Both the position numbers and the translations under genes were made by a program. The notes under the pieces are model-generated. The model worked only from the letters and a program-made list of their open reading frames with translations, ran no database searches and was not told the origin of the DNA. 64,000 nucleotides of DNA from Theocolax elegans (lineage: Eukaryota; Arthropoda; Insecta; Hymenoptera; Cerocephalidae). Positions 20,311-31,313 of the stretch are shown here, in pieces. Position 1 is the stretch's first letter. Each line of letters starts with the position of its first letter. The DNA lies in contig CM047428.1 in NCBI GenBank assembly GCA_026168455.1, forward strand, positions 35,205,255 to 35,269,254, in the 5' to 3' direction.

Positions 20311-20739
20311 TTCTGCTCGCAGATCAATTGGACAGAGCACCCACATAACACAAACCCTGTTGAAAAAGTTCGTACGAATTCGGTACGGATTTTGTATGGA
20401 TTCTGCACCTACAATACGTCCGTAAATCGTATAAAATCCATTCAAAATCTATGCAAAATCAGGAACAAAATCTGTACGGATTCTGTTCAAAAACATCGTG
20501 TGAAATTCGTGCAGTATCCGTGTGAAATCTGCACGTAATTTGCATCAATTCAGTACGATATCACTACTAATGGTAGAGAAGTTTTGACAGCACAATTTTG
20601 AATGCGTACTGGCTGAATAAAATTCGTATAGAATCCGTACAATTTACTCACAGGTACGACATGAAATTTTTACGAAATTTGTAGGAAATCTGTGTAAAGT
20701 TAGCATAGAATCAGAACGAAATTATTATTAAAATTGAGC

Positions 20740-21500
20740 CCCTGTTAAAAAAATTCACGATGATATTAAACAGTCACGCGGGTCTAAACGTGGTGCACCA
20801 CTTACCGCGTATCTAAATATCTCGCCTCGGCGGGAAAAGACTGGGCAACGAAGAGATAGCTCGTCCTTCTGTTTATCTCTCTCTCACTCCAACGGTCGGG
20901 AAGACGGCCGACTCCTGGCTTACTTCTTTTAGCCTTTCTCTGGGCCGTGCTGCTCCGCACGCCGACGTGGAGGTTGGTGGGGAGAAAACCTCACACCCAC
21001 ACACGAAACGCACCAGTCCTTACGATCTTTTATCACGTAAAACGCGCCGCGCTGTATATCCTCTTTCGCGTTGCTTACCTGATTGGTAACTCGCTTACCG
21101 TTATAGTGTTTACCTAATTTTTTTTAGATAATTATGCTACATACCTTTCTCTTGGAAATTTACAACGAAATAATCACGTTATTTAACATGTAAAAAATCA
21201 TGTGATTAAACACGTGTTACGGTATGTGATAAATCACTTTTATTAATAACATATAAATTAACTTTTATTGTTTTATTACTCTGCGTGTAACTCTGATTCA
21301 TCGCAGATTCAGTAAACATGCAATACCGATTTTATACTGATAAAATCCTGATTTTGTACTGATTCTGTACCAATTCAATTTTGCGTTTTGGGAAAATGTT
21401 ACTGCTGATTCTGTACTGATTTAACTCTGATTCGGTGATGATTTCATATTGATTACAATATGAAATCAGTACTGAACCAGCGTCAATTTTTTTAACAGGG
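20740..21500. mobile_element. Inner MITE with CCCTGTTAAAAAAATT termini and captured LTR fragment
   Basis: The ends CCCTGTTAAAAAAATT and AATTTTTTTAACAGGG are inverted repeats. The right half has degenerate GATTCTGTACTGATT units. It also appears in reverse at 30294-30710. Between about 20776 and 21109 it holds an LTR piece that matches, on the opposite strand, the first 430 bp of the solo LTR at 25472. Confidence 0.7.
20776..21109 (-). repeat. LTR fragment inside the MITE
   Basis: On the minus strand it starts ATAACGGTAAGCGAGTTACC and ends in GACCCGCGT. It corresponds to about 25474-25905, with the middle shortened. Shared blocks include CCGACGTGGAGGTTGGTGGG. Confidence 0.8.
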
Positions 21501-21590
21501 TATAAAATTCGTACAAATTTTGTACAAATTATGTGCTAATTTTGTACTAATTTTGTACGAATTCTGTATATTATTTGCATGAATTTTGTG

Positions 21591-22712
21591 CACGGAGAGA
21601 AATGTATGATTAAATATTCCTATAATCTTCAGTAAAAATTGCTATAGTGTATTTTAATGGAGACACAAACTCAATTTATACTAAATTCTAGTATATGGAA
21701 TCGGAAATTTTTGAATCATCAAATTTTACTATACCGTAAATTAAATATTATGTATATTGTATATTACATTTTATAAAATTAATAAAGTTATTGATATTAA
21801 AATATAACTCGACATAAAGAGCACAACTCACACTACTTCATTTAATATTTATTTATATTTTTTTTATTTACTAGTTTTTGTGCCATTTTTCTGGCACTTC
21901 CTGCCGTTTGTCGCCGCCTGGAGGACTTCAACAGCGTTTACCCACCACCTCTGTGCGGGTGCTTTTTCCCCACCTTTTTTAATCCCCAAAAAAACACCTA
22001 ACCGATCACGAAAGCCGCACGAGAATGGTCTCCCATCCAAGTACTAACCGCGCTCAGCGCTGCTTAACTTTCGCGATCAGTCAAGGTGCGTTTCCACCAC
22101 TCCGCCACCGAGTCGGTCACTATACTTCGTTTAATATTTTAGGCTTAAGGAAAGAGAGGAAGAGAGGCATATATACACAAAAACTTTAACGCATACTTAC
22201 TCTGGCCGCATATCTCTTACCTCTGATTCCATCTCTTTGATGTTTCTAACAAAAAGAATGTATTTGTTTTACCTTTTTAAATGTATTGTATGTGGCAACG
22301 GTTTCTTTTCAATTAACAAACTTAACCTATCATTTGAGCTTTTTGTTGTTGACGCATTTTGCTTACTTTATATATTAAGTTTGTAATAATGTTAATTAAT
22401 ACTTACTATTGTTATTGTTGAAACAGGGTAATTAACGGTCTTAACTAGTCGCATTGTCTTTACGCTTTCTTCATAATTTTTGCTCACTTATCTGGATGTA
22501 TTTGACAGTGATTTTTCTAAATTTTACTATACTATGTATGAAAATATATGCAAATGTATATTATTTAGAATTTTTACTATATCGTATATTAAAATTTTAT
22601 TCTGATATATAGCATAATTTTATAGAAGTATATTAAATTTCCTTTATAAATCGGGTTTGTGTTCCGACTACTGAAAAGTATAGCAATTTTTAATTATACA
22701 TTTCTCTCCGTG
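21591..22712 (-). mobile_element. DNA element carrying a 5S-derived SINE, copy 2
   Basis: It has the same CACGGAGAGAAATGTAT termini, here flanked by TG on both sides (21589-21590 and 22713-22714). The 5S-derived SINE lies on the minus strand at about 21860-22125; TCTCCCATCCAAGTACTAACC and GCTGCTTAACTTTCGCGATC are visible. It sits inside the outer MITE and is therefore younger than that element. Confidence 0.85.
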
Positions 22713-22879
22713 TGCTTATTTAGAACTGTAAATTCTGACTTTTAGGGTACGAATTTTGTACAAATTTCGGACGAATTTCGTATCAATTTTGTACTGATTT
22801 TGCGCTAAATTTAGGGCTGAGTTTGTACTAAATGCGTACTAATTTTTTTAATAGGTCATATTAATGTTTCTCCGCAAAA

Positions 22880-23620
22880 TTATTTCAGACCAAAAACAAT
22901 TATCAAAAATATGAATATAACATTTTAAAAACATTTGCAGAAACATTTGCGTAAATGATTAATAAACGTTCCCAATAAATTATGTACAAAACGATTATGA
23001 GATGTTTTTAAGATGTTTTTGTAGAACTTAAAAATGGAGAAAAATAACTCTAGGTAAAAAGTTTTTAAAATATCCTATAAACATTGGCTAGAATATATCT
23101 TTGATTCTTCTAAAAATGTTTACGAAAATATTTTTCAATATGTTTCAATGACGTTTTAGTACCATTTCTTGTCATCACGTTTTTTCGACAGAAATAATCT
23201 CGCACAGAAACATTTATAATCCTTATAAATATATAACTATAATCCCTTACAAAAAAAGTATGCAAAATGTGTGCACAAAAATGTGCATCAATTTATAAAA
23301 TCATGCATAATTGTATGGATATATCTGTGCAAAAATTGTTCACTTTTTGTGTACAATATTATGCAGACATCAAAATTGTGCTTTAACTTATTAAACAAAA
23401 TTATAAATTATAATACACCTTAGTAGAAAAGTATAGGAAAATTCTTTTGAGCGATGATATTTTAAAAATTAATTATCTAAAGAAGAAATGCTTTTAAGGA
23501 TATGTAAACCCATTAAAATAGTAACACTATTTATTTTTTCTTAAGCAAACAGTGTATTCATCGAAAAAACGTTCGGTAACGGTATTGTATTTGCTTTTAA
23601 CAGTATCTGTGATTTTTTTC
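22880..23620. other. AT-rich stretch with repeated AAGATGTTTTT-like words
   Basis: There is no gene. Words such as AAACATTTGC and AGATGTTTTT recur, suggesting decayed MITE sequence. No matched termini were found. Confidence 0.4.
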
Positions 23621-23624
23621 AGAT

Positions 23625-24399
23625 CCCGCGTAAAAAGAAATCGTTCATTTTAAAGATATTTTTAAGATACGTCTCAAATAAGGCCCAATTTGAGACGATC
23701 GTAGGTTGGCTTTGGATTAATTTTGTATATTTTGAACTAACACATTAAGATCTTTAAAACATCTTTTATAAATCATCAACATATTAATATATCAAGATTT
23801 TTTTAAAGATCTTAATAAGATTATCACCCAATAAATAGTCATTTAATTTCTTGAGCAATATACAGATCTTTTTAAGATATTAAAATGGCGCACTTCTGAA
23901 GATGTTTTTAACATCTTAAAAAGATCTTAATATGTTTCAAATTTTTTTTATAAATGAAGTTAATTGTACAAATTTTAACTATTTTAATTCCCTTTATGTT
24001 GAAATACGTATATGTATATCAACATAAAGGGAATTAAAATAGTTAAAAATATATATATGTATTTCAACATAAAGGGAATTAAAATAGTTAAAATTTGAAA
24101 CATATTAAGATCATAAAACATCTTCACAAGTGCGCCATTTTAATATCTTAAAAAGATCTGTATATTACTCTAGAAATTAAATGACTATTTATTATGTGAT
24201 GATCTTATTAAGATCTTTAAAAAAATCTTGATATATTAATATGTTGATGATTTATAAGATGTTCTAAAGATCTTAATGCGACCTTATAGTTCAAAATATA
24301 CAAGTTATCCAAAGCCATCTTACGATCGTCTCAAGTTTGGCCTTATTTGAGACGTATCTTAAAAATATCTTAAAAATGTACGATTTCTTTTTACGTGGG
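23625..24399. mobile_element. Foldback MITE, near-palindromic over 775 bp
   Basis: CCCGCGTAAAAAGAAATCG at the left end is mirrored by CGATTTCTTTTTACGTGGG at the right. Arms of about 375 bp pair through AGACGTATCTTAAAAATATC, AAGATCTTTAAA and similar blocks. The centre holds one forward and two reverse copies of CCCTTTATGTTGA, so the axis itself has been duplicated. It is non-coding. Confidence 0.85.
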
Positions 24400-24493
24400 T
24401 TTTTAGTGCTAATAGTTTTTTTAATTTTTGGGATTTTTTAAGTAGGTCTCTGTAATTGGGGTATTACATACCCTTTATAGAACTGTACTTTCT

Positions 24494-25287
24494 CCCCAAT
24501 AGACAAAGTTGCACAGACAAAACTTCGTTAAAACTTGCTACACAATTTTTGAAAACAACTTGTGTTAAACTTGCTAACAAGACTTTACATAATAGTGACG
24601 TGTACCTAAATTTTATGTAAAATTGTTAAAAAAAGTTGCAACTAATAATTGCTATAAATTTGCTAACAAATAAGGACGCAGATTTAGATTAGTTTGTTAT
24701 TTAACTCTGCTACACGAGTTGATATAATTTTGGTATATATTTGCTAAGAAATATATCATAATCTGAGAAATTCTTTTTCAGCAAATTGGTAGCAAAATTA
24801 AATCAGTAAATGCTTACATAGTGCAGTATATTGCAACAAGATTTGATGATAATTTGTTGCTATTTTGTAATCATGAAAATAATAATTTCAACGTATATTT
24901 ATTCAAGAAAATCTGTGTTTTTGTGAAGTATTTCAAGTTTTGTTACTTTTTTTGCAATTTTAAGAGTCTAACACATTTACTAGTTGTGGCGGTGCGACGT
25001 GTGATCTAGTTGCACAAAAATAATATAAATATTCTATTATATTTACTTAAAATATTATTTCAACAAAATAAAAGCACATTTATAGCAATACTTGCTATTT
25101 AAAAAGTAATAATTTTATGCAACAATTGACTTTAATTTTATATAAATTTGCTGTCACTATTTTCATGTAAATGATTTGAAGCAAATTTATAATAAATAAG
25201 GACTTACATTGACGCAAATTTTGGATAAACAGGTACAAATTTTTTTTGCAAAGTTGCTGTCAATTTGCAATCATATGTCTATTGGGG
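24494..25287. mobile_element. MITE with CCCCAATAGACA termini
   Basis: CCCCAATAGACA (24494) and TGTCTATTGGGG (ending 25287) are perfect 12-bp inverted termini. The interior is AT-rich, with many TTTGCTA and TTGCAA words. A 62-codon frame inside is not credible. Confidence 0.75.
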
Positions 25288-25471
25288 CTGTTGCTTACAA
25301 TATAATATAATTTTTTTAATGTAATTAATCTTCAATAATTAAAAAATGTAGAAATGTAGAAAATGTAAAACTACTACCGAATTGACATGCATATCAATGA
25401 ATAAACAGCTTAACCTTATACAAAGAACATGTAATTTAATTGTTTGTTAATTTTTACTCAGTATTATGTGT

Positions 25472-26601
25472 TGTAACGGTAAGAGAGTTACCGATCAGGT
25501 GAGTAACCGAAAAGAGTATCGAGAGTGATGCGCGCGCAAGGAACACGGGCGAGTATCGTGCGCGAGGAGATTAACGAGAGGGAGTTCGCGCGCGCACGGC
25601 AACAACAACGTGTTGGTGACCGGTGTTGACTTTTTACGTGAATAAAAAGGTTGAAGGACTGGTACATTTAGTGTGTGTGGGTGTGAGGTTTTCTCCCCAC
25701 CAACCTCCACGTCGGCGTGCGGAGCGGCACGTCCCACAGGGAGTGAGAAAAGGAAGCAAGGAGTAGGCAGCCTTCCCGACACTTGGAGTGAGAGAGAGAG
25801 AGGCAGATTCACGAGTACAAGCTCTCTCTCCGTGGCCCAGCCTTTTCCCGCCTAGACGAAATATCTAGATTCGTGGTAAGTGGTGCACCACGTTTAGACC
25901 CGCGTGTCTAGTTAGTATTTTGTAACCCTATTTTCCTGGTACGGTCCAGGTGAGGAACCGTTCCTCTTTTCCCCCTCTCGTGACAAATCCCGCCCGGGTA
26001 GTCAGGTCGGTGGTTAACGGGAGCCACTTCACGAGAGAAGGCGCGCGTGACGTAGGAAGCTTCTACGTCAGAGCTCCCTACGTCAGATATACATACGTCA
26101 CACGGTGTAACGTATAGCTATCAGGTTAAGCAGCCGATCATTCCCGGATCGGTTGCTCGTAACTCGTCAGTTAAAAGGTTTTAACTATTTGTTTTCGCGC
26201 TGACCTCGGGGGTAGTCATCGGTACGACTCCCCTTAAATTGTTAACGTTGATTTATTGTTAGTTTATTAATATTTAATTATTTATTTAATAAATCGACTC
26301 GGCGAGACGATCTTTCTCGCCGATTAACGTAAAATATCGATTGTTGATAGTGTTTTACCAGTTATAGTCCTATCCCACGAATACCGCCCTCTCCGGTGTT
26401 TATCCTAGTTGGCAATTTTGGGCATAGGGCCCAACACACGGTATCTAAGTCAAACGAGGTGTTTGACGCTGTTAACGGCATTGCACGGGAATCAAAGTGA
26501 TTCCCGGCCGCATCGTGGGACTGCACACTTAAGGTTGGTAAGTTGGGACAAATTGGGCCTAACCGGGGGCCTTACATTTCCCCAGTACCCACCCCGTTAT
26601 A
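25472..26601 (+). repeat. Probable solo LTR, about 1.13 kb
   Basis: It starts TGTAACGGTAAGAG, with a small hairpin (CGGTAA-GAGAG-TTACCG), and ends CCCCGTTATA, an approximate inverse of the start. The flanks GTGT and TTGT could be a degraded 4-bp duplication. It is GC-rich compared with its surroundings and contains several CTACGTCA words (26050-26100). A second, inverted fragment lies at 20776-21109. There is no internal coding sequence. Confidence 0.6.
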
Positions 26602-26639
26602 TTGTACATTATAAAAAGAAAATAAACTAACCTAATTAG

Positions 26640-27050
26640 CGAACTTGAATAAAAAATGATTCATACCGTTTTGATAGGTTCACATACAATTACATACGGA
26701 GAAAAAAGTTCGAGTAAAAATTGTAATGTTGTTTGTTAATTAAAAGACAGAGTTGTCAAATGATAAAAATTACTATTTTTTATAGTAAAATTAACTACAT
26801 ATCTATTAATATATATTATAGTTCTGTTAAGCTTTTCTATAAAAATGGTAATTTTTATCATTTATCAAGTTTGTCAAACATTCAAACAATTGTAATATGT
26901 ATAGAGTTTATATAAACTTAAAATAATGTTCTAAGATGGTTTATGCACTAATCACTAGTCAAATAAGTTTTATTTTATATTGTTGTATATTATACTTTAT
27001 TAAATACTAATAATAATTTAGTAAATATATAAAATCCTATATTAAATTAA
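26640..27050. other. AT-rich stretch, no gene seen
   Basis: It contains no supported ORF, RNA or repeat pair. A 60-codon frame reflects the AT-rich composition. Confidence 0.6.
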
Positions 27051-27055
27051 GGAGG

Positions 27056-27392
27056 ATCCTGTTTTGGACGTTCACCGGTTCTCCGGTTTTGAGATGTGAC
27101 TATTATATTCTTAATTAGAAGATCAGCTTTATGAATCTAGAAAATTTTTTTTCACAAATAGACAAGATGGCAAGTAGATGTCCCAGTAGACGATGCGAAG
27201 ATGACCTCAAGGTCACCCTGATCACCTGGACATCGTCTCCAAGAAACGACACTCTTTTTCTCATATTCAGACATTTTAACATGCAGGCTTTCCAGTAGAT
27301 GATGTCCGGATGACCTAGATGATAGCTAGATTCTTACTTTTAGTTTTAATTTGATAATTAGCCAAATTGCTCTCTTCGCTCGCAGTTAAATA
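27056..27392. mobile_element. Short element with GGTTCTCC and CGCTCGC ends (candidate)
   Basis: The left end GTTTTGGACGTTCACCGG resembles GTTTTGGATGTTCTCTGG at 32080. The right end TAGCCAAATTGCTCTCTTCG resembles sequences at 32280-32313 (inverted) and 41105-41150. The interior is non-coding. It may be a member of a small repeat family. Confidence 0.4.
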
Positions 27393-27809
27393 TTATTGTT
27401 AACATAATATTTCTTTACCATCAAATTACAATATAATGTAATATTCAAAAAATTATTTTTTTAAAACTATTTATTAATATAATTTATAGTACTAGTAATT
27501 AAATAAATATTACAACTTTACAATTTGTTGAGATAAGTCCGTAATAACTAATAAAAGAATGATCATTTTTACCATTTATATCAATAACAATTTTTGTTAT
27601 TCTCAATAATTAATTCTAATCTTATTATTTACATTAATACCTGATAAAGTGCGTATAATTCAAAATAGATCGAGTCATATTAATAAATTATTAATTATAA
27701 CATTCTAATTAAAATTTAAAATACCATATGTACTAGGATGACAAATATTAGAAGTTCAAATAGAAATAACGATTTGTTTTTACAATTTTTGATATATTGT
27801 TTTGTATAT
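27393..27809. other. AT-rich stretch, no gene seen
   Basis: It is non-coding and very AT-rich. Nothing recognised. Confidence 0.6.
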
Positions 27810-27840
27810 TGTGACATGGCAGTTCTAACTGCATGTCACA
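27810..27840. promoter_or_regulatory. 31-bp hairpin starting TGTGACATG
   Basis: TGTGACATGGCAGTT pairs with AACTGCATGTCACA, giving a 14-bp stem with one bulged G and a 2-base loop. It resembles the hairpins that open several LTRs in this window, so an LTR may start here. No matching end or second copy was found. Confidence 0.6.
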
Positions 27841-29084
27841 TACTTAGTTTATATTTATATTATATATTAATTATTCCATAGCCTCGTAGCTTATAGGAAT
27901 TAATTGTAAAACTCACTCGGAATCCAGATAGTCTAGACCATGAGGGAGGAGTACGCACTCCAGTAAAACATACGCACAAGCACACAAGCACACAATCACT
28001 GTCCCTGTTAAGTTCCTGTATAATAAATTATCCAGTTGTTGAAGTCGAATCTTGGAGTAGCTGAGTGAGGTCCTGTGTCAAATCCTGTTCCTTATCTCCT
28101 GGAGAAGGTAATCGTAGAAGGTAGCAGTTGTGGTAGAACAAATAATATTGGACAGCATCGACAACAAGTAAGCATCCAGCCTCCTCCAAGAAGTAATGGT
28201 CCTTCGTTGGTACAAAACCTCCTTCGAGTACATGCAACAGTATTAATAAATAATACTGAATTGAAATTAGAGTTGAGGAAAGCTGTAGGTTGTCAAAACC
28301 TAGTTGCAGGTAAGGAGAAGGAGAGGTGAGTTGAGGTTAGGATATTACTTCCACAAGATATTAATTTTAAAGGAAGAAACAACGCTATTTATACCATTAC
28401 CTCGGACAATCCAGCTAGATGTTGACGTGAGAATAAAACAGACACCTCCGGAACCTGGTGAGGAAGAATTAGATGAGGAAATCTCCAGTGCAATGTTGAT
28501 GTCGTTCCCGCATGCTGCACCTGAAACATATAAACAAACTCGGACGAACTAACATTAATACAGGTTATTGTATGGAACTAGAGTATTTTACCGTTTGTTG
28601 ACGTTGTTCCTGTGGATGAGACTCCGGGTTGTTAGTATCCAGCAGCTGAGACGGTGCACGGGGAAGGAGGTGTTCACTGCACATAAACAATACGTACATT
28701 GGATCGGCCGAGTCAAGCGAACGAGAGCCAACTGTTGCGTGTGGCGCATGCGCGCGGTCTCGCTGATCGGTTCATCACGACGAACTTGAGGATTCCGAGT
28801 CGGGCCGTCGAACTAGGCGTTAATACGTAGTTATTACCGAGAGTGGTTACCTTTTTATTGAATTGTTTCTTTTCGAGCATTTGCAGGTGAGAATTCCTGC
28901 CTAAATTTCCTGTTTTCCAGCTTCCTGAATAAGCTGTGACTTGTGCGTGTGTGTGCGGTAATCGCGCGTAGTATACATATAAAATTTGCCGCGTGAACGT
29001 GGCTGGCGACCGTGACTAAATTTCCGTTTTATTATTGTATAAGTATTTTATTTTCATTAAAGTTCTAGCTACAAAGAGTTTTTT
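27841..29084. other. Unassigned region, possibly LTR-derived
   Basis: Several short frames (60-84 codons) overlap with no family resemblance. A TGGCGACCGTGAC motif at 29004-29016 matches primer-binding sites of the mdg1 type. However, the bases before it do not look like an LTR end. I annotate no gene. Confidence 0.4.
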
Positions 29085-29519
29085 TTTTGTTATTTACGTC
29101 GCTCTATTTATGCTGCCAGGGCTAATCAGCGACGGAGGTGAACGGTGTGTTTGTAAACAAAGCACATGTAGTTGAAACAGTGGTGCTTGTGTCCAGCGGA
29201 AGATATCATCGGTCACTGTAATTAGTCTAATAATTACAGTTTCCTGTCCTCCCGATGAAACCACCGCGATCCTCTTTACATCTTCGCGTTCCTAACGTTC
29301 CCTATAGTTCAGATGCCCGTGCCTCTCATGCACTGACAAGTACACGAAACGCACGCGCACCCGAACTGGCGTCACATTATAGTGACACGCCGAGCCACTG
29401 AGTCGCGGTGTTCGAAAAATGCACATGAAAAAATTTTCAGAGGTACACGTCTGGGATCGAACCCACGACCCTCGGTGTGAGAGTCGGGAGCTCTACCCAT
29501 GAGCCACCGCGGCTCGTCA
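29085..29519 (-). mobile_element. tRNA-derived SINE-like unit
   Basis: On the minus strand, 29519-29448 reads as a tRNA-like head. GTGGCTCATGGGTAGAGC serves as D-arm and A-box, and GTGGGTTCGATCCCA as T-arm and B-box. The acceptor 3' strand does not pair, so it is not a working tRNA gene. The downstream part (to about 29085) is unrelated to tRNA, as expected of a SINE body, but its end is not defined. Confidence 0.55.
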
Positions 29520-29730
29520 CAGACAAAGAGTGTTATTTATTTATTGTAAGGGAGCCATTCACCCTGATCCCCAGTGAACGTGTTTTAATATATATATCAC
29601 CATTAAAAAATCTCACTGAAGATCTCAGATCAAATCCCAGGTAAGATCTCATACCAAAAACTCACTTCAGCAATTTTTCGTTCATTACACGTTTGAAACC
29701 TTTTTCTGTCGATTGATAACTCGCACTCTA

Positions 29731-29865
29731 TCACTCTCTCCCTCATTCTCTCTCTGGCTCTCTACCTCTCTCTCGTTCTCCCTCTCTCTCTCTCTCTCTT
29801 TCTCTCTCATTCTCTATCTCAGTCTCTCTCACTCTCTCTGTAACTCATTCTCACTCACTCTCTCT
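29731..29865. repeat. (TC)n-rich low-complexity tract
   Basis: Interrupted CT/TC repeats. A 112-codon frame across it is a composition artefact. Confidence 0.85.
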
Positions 29866-30174
29866 TTATATTTTATATATAATTTTATATTTTATATTGT
29901 TATTGTTATGTTTACTTTACTGTTTTATATTTTTTTATTGTTATTATTTTTACTTATTTATTCAATTATCTATTTATATGTTTATCTGTGTATTTATGAT
30001 CTCATGTTACTTTGTTATCTGTTCTCTAGAGTGACGAGTGTTTTGTTTTGATTCCTTTTATATTTACGCTGTATTTTATTTCATTTTAGTTTATTTGTTA
30101 CTGCGCAGATTATATTCATAATATGTATACGAGGATTTTTCCCCAAAGTACCAAATAAAGATTCTATCTATCTC
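29866..30174 (+). other. AT-rich stretch ending in a LINE-like AATAAA tail
   Basis: The end ACCAAATAAAGATTCTATCT resembles the 3' termini of insect non-LTR elements. It runs straight into a TCTA/TC tract. No coding sequence is attached, so the element type is unproven. Confidence 0.3.
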
Positions 30175-30288
30175 ATTCTCTCTCTCTCTCTCTCTCTCAT
30201 TCTCTCTCTCATTCTCTCTCTCTCTCTCTCATTCAGTCTCTCTCTCTCATTCTCTCATTCTCTCTCTTTCTCTCTTATTTTCACTATC
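30175..30288. repeat. (TC)n microsatellite
   Basis: TCTCTCATTC-type interrupted dinucleotide repeats. Confidence 0.9.
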
Positions 30289-30293
30289 TGCCT

Positions 30294-30710
30294 CCCTGTT
30301 AAAAAAATTCACGCTGATTCAGTACTGATTTCATATTGAAATCAATATGAAATCATCATTGCATCAATATAACATCATCACCGAATCAGAGTAAAATCAG
30401 TACTGAATCAGCAGTAACTTTTTCCCAAAATGCAGAATGGAATTGGTACAGAATCAGTGCAAAATCAGGATTGAATCAGTACAAAATCGGTATTGAATGT
30501 TTACTGAATCTGCGATGAATTAGAGTTACACGCAGAGTAATAAAACAATAAAAGTTCATTTATATGTGATTAATAAAAGTGATTAATCACATACCGTAAC
30601 ACGTGTTTAATCACATGATTTTTTAGATGTTAAATAACGTGATTATTTCGTTGTAAATTTCCAAGAGAAAAGTATGTAGTATAATTCTCTAAAAAAAATT
30701 AGGTAAAAAC
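30294..30710. mobile_element. CCCTGTT MITE, second copy (one side only)
   Basis: It starts CCCTGTTAAAAAAATTCACG and is the reverse complement of about 21110-21500, including the GTGATTAATCACATACCGT block. The other terminus is missing, so the copy is truncated near 30710. Confidence 0.75.
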
Positions 30711-30780
30711 AAATAAAATTGTCAAAAAACATAAAATAGATAAAAAAAAGTATTACACATTTTTCTGTTTATGTTAGTTA

Positions 30781-30835
30781 TTCACCCATCCACTTATTAA
30801 CCGCGGTCAATGCTGCTTAACTTTCAGGATCAATC
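30781..30835 (-). repeat. 5S-rRNA-like fragment
   Basis: On the minus strand it reads TCCTGAAAGTTAAGCAGCAT, then CCGCGGTTAATAAGTGGATG. This is the internal control region of 5S rRNA with a few changes. It is an isolated relic of the SINE. Confidence 0.7.
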
Positions 30836-30860
30836 ATTTCTCAGTCTATTCTCAATGCTA

Positions 30861-31140
30861 CATTCACAAACAGTTACAAAGATAATAAAAACATATTTTA
30901 GTCATCTCAAAAAGCCCAATTAGAATTTATTTTAATGGTATTAATTTTAATGGAATAAACATATTTTTAAAAATGTGGACAATTTCATACAAGTTAAAAT
31001 TTTAATGCACACATCGGTACCATATTAGAAAAACAAGATATATTTAGTAAAATATTGAAGCAAATTCATATTAATTGTAACTAGGTTAATGAAACATCTA
31101 CAAATATGTTTTCATTATTTTCGTAACTGTTTGTGAATGT
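30861..31140. mobile_element. 280-bp MITE with about 40-bp inverted termini
   Basis: CATTCACAAACAGTTACAAA at the left is mirrored at the right by GTAACTGTTTGTGAATG. Pairing continues for about 40 bp. TA lies on both sides, as expected for mariner-type insertion. Confidence 0.8.
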
Positions 31141-31313
31141 AGCAGATAGAAGATAGTAAATCAAACAATAAAAATACTAAAATCAGTAAGTAATAACATA
31201 TGTTATTACTTCCATGCATACGACACTGCTCGTGCGCGAAAAGATGGCCGACAAATTTTACTTTAATTTAAATCGGTGAGGACGAAACCGAACGTCCTGT
31301 CACGGTCGCCATT

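Larger units (their letters stand above)
20356..22855. mobile_element. Outer MITE with GTACGAATT-rich ends, containing two nested elements
   Basis: The termini CCTGTTGAAAAAGTTCGTAC and GTACTAATTTTTTTAATAGG are imperfect inverted repeats. The sequence next to both ends is made of degenerate GAATTTGTACGAATTCTGTA-type units. The element is interrupted by 20740-21500 and 21591-22712. With those removed, about 620 bp remain, none of it coding. Confidence 0.65.

Noticed and set aside
29004..29016. TGGCGACCGTGAC as a primer-binding site of an LTR starting at 27810
   Set aside because: The bases just before it do not form an LTR end matching TGTGACATG, and no second LTR is visible. Kept only as a remark.
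29448..29519. Functional tRNA gene on the minus strand
   Set aside because: A- and B-box are good, but the acceptor 3' strand does not pair and non-tRNA sequence follows, so a SINE-like unit is the better call.
29713..30051. 112-codon plus-strand frame
   Set aside because: It is almost entirely Leu/Ser/Phe from a (TC)n tract and AT-rich DNA; a low-complexity artefact.
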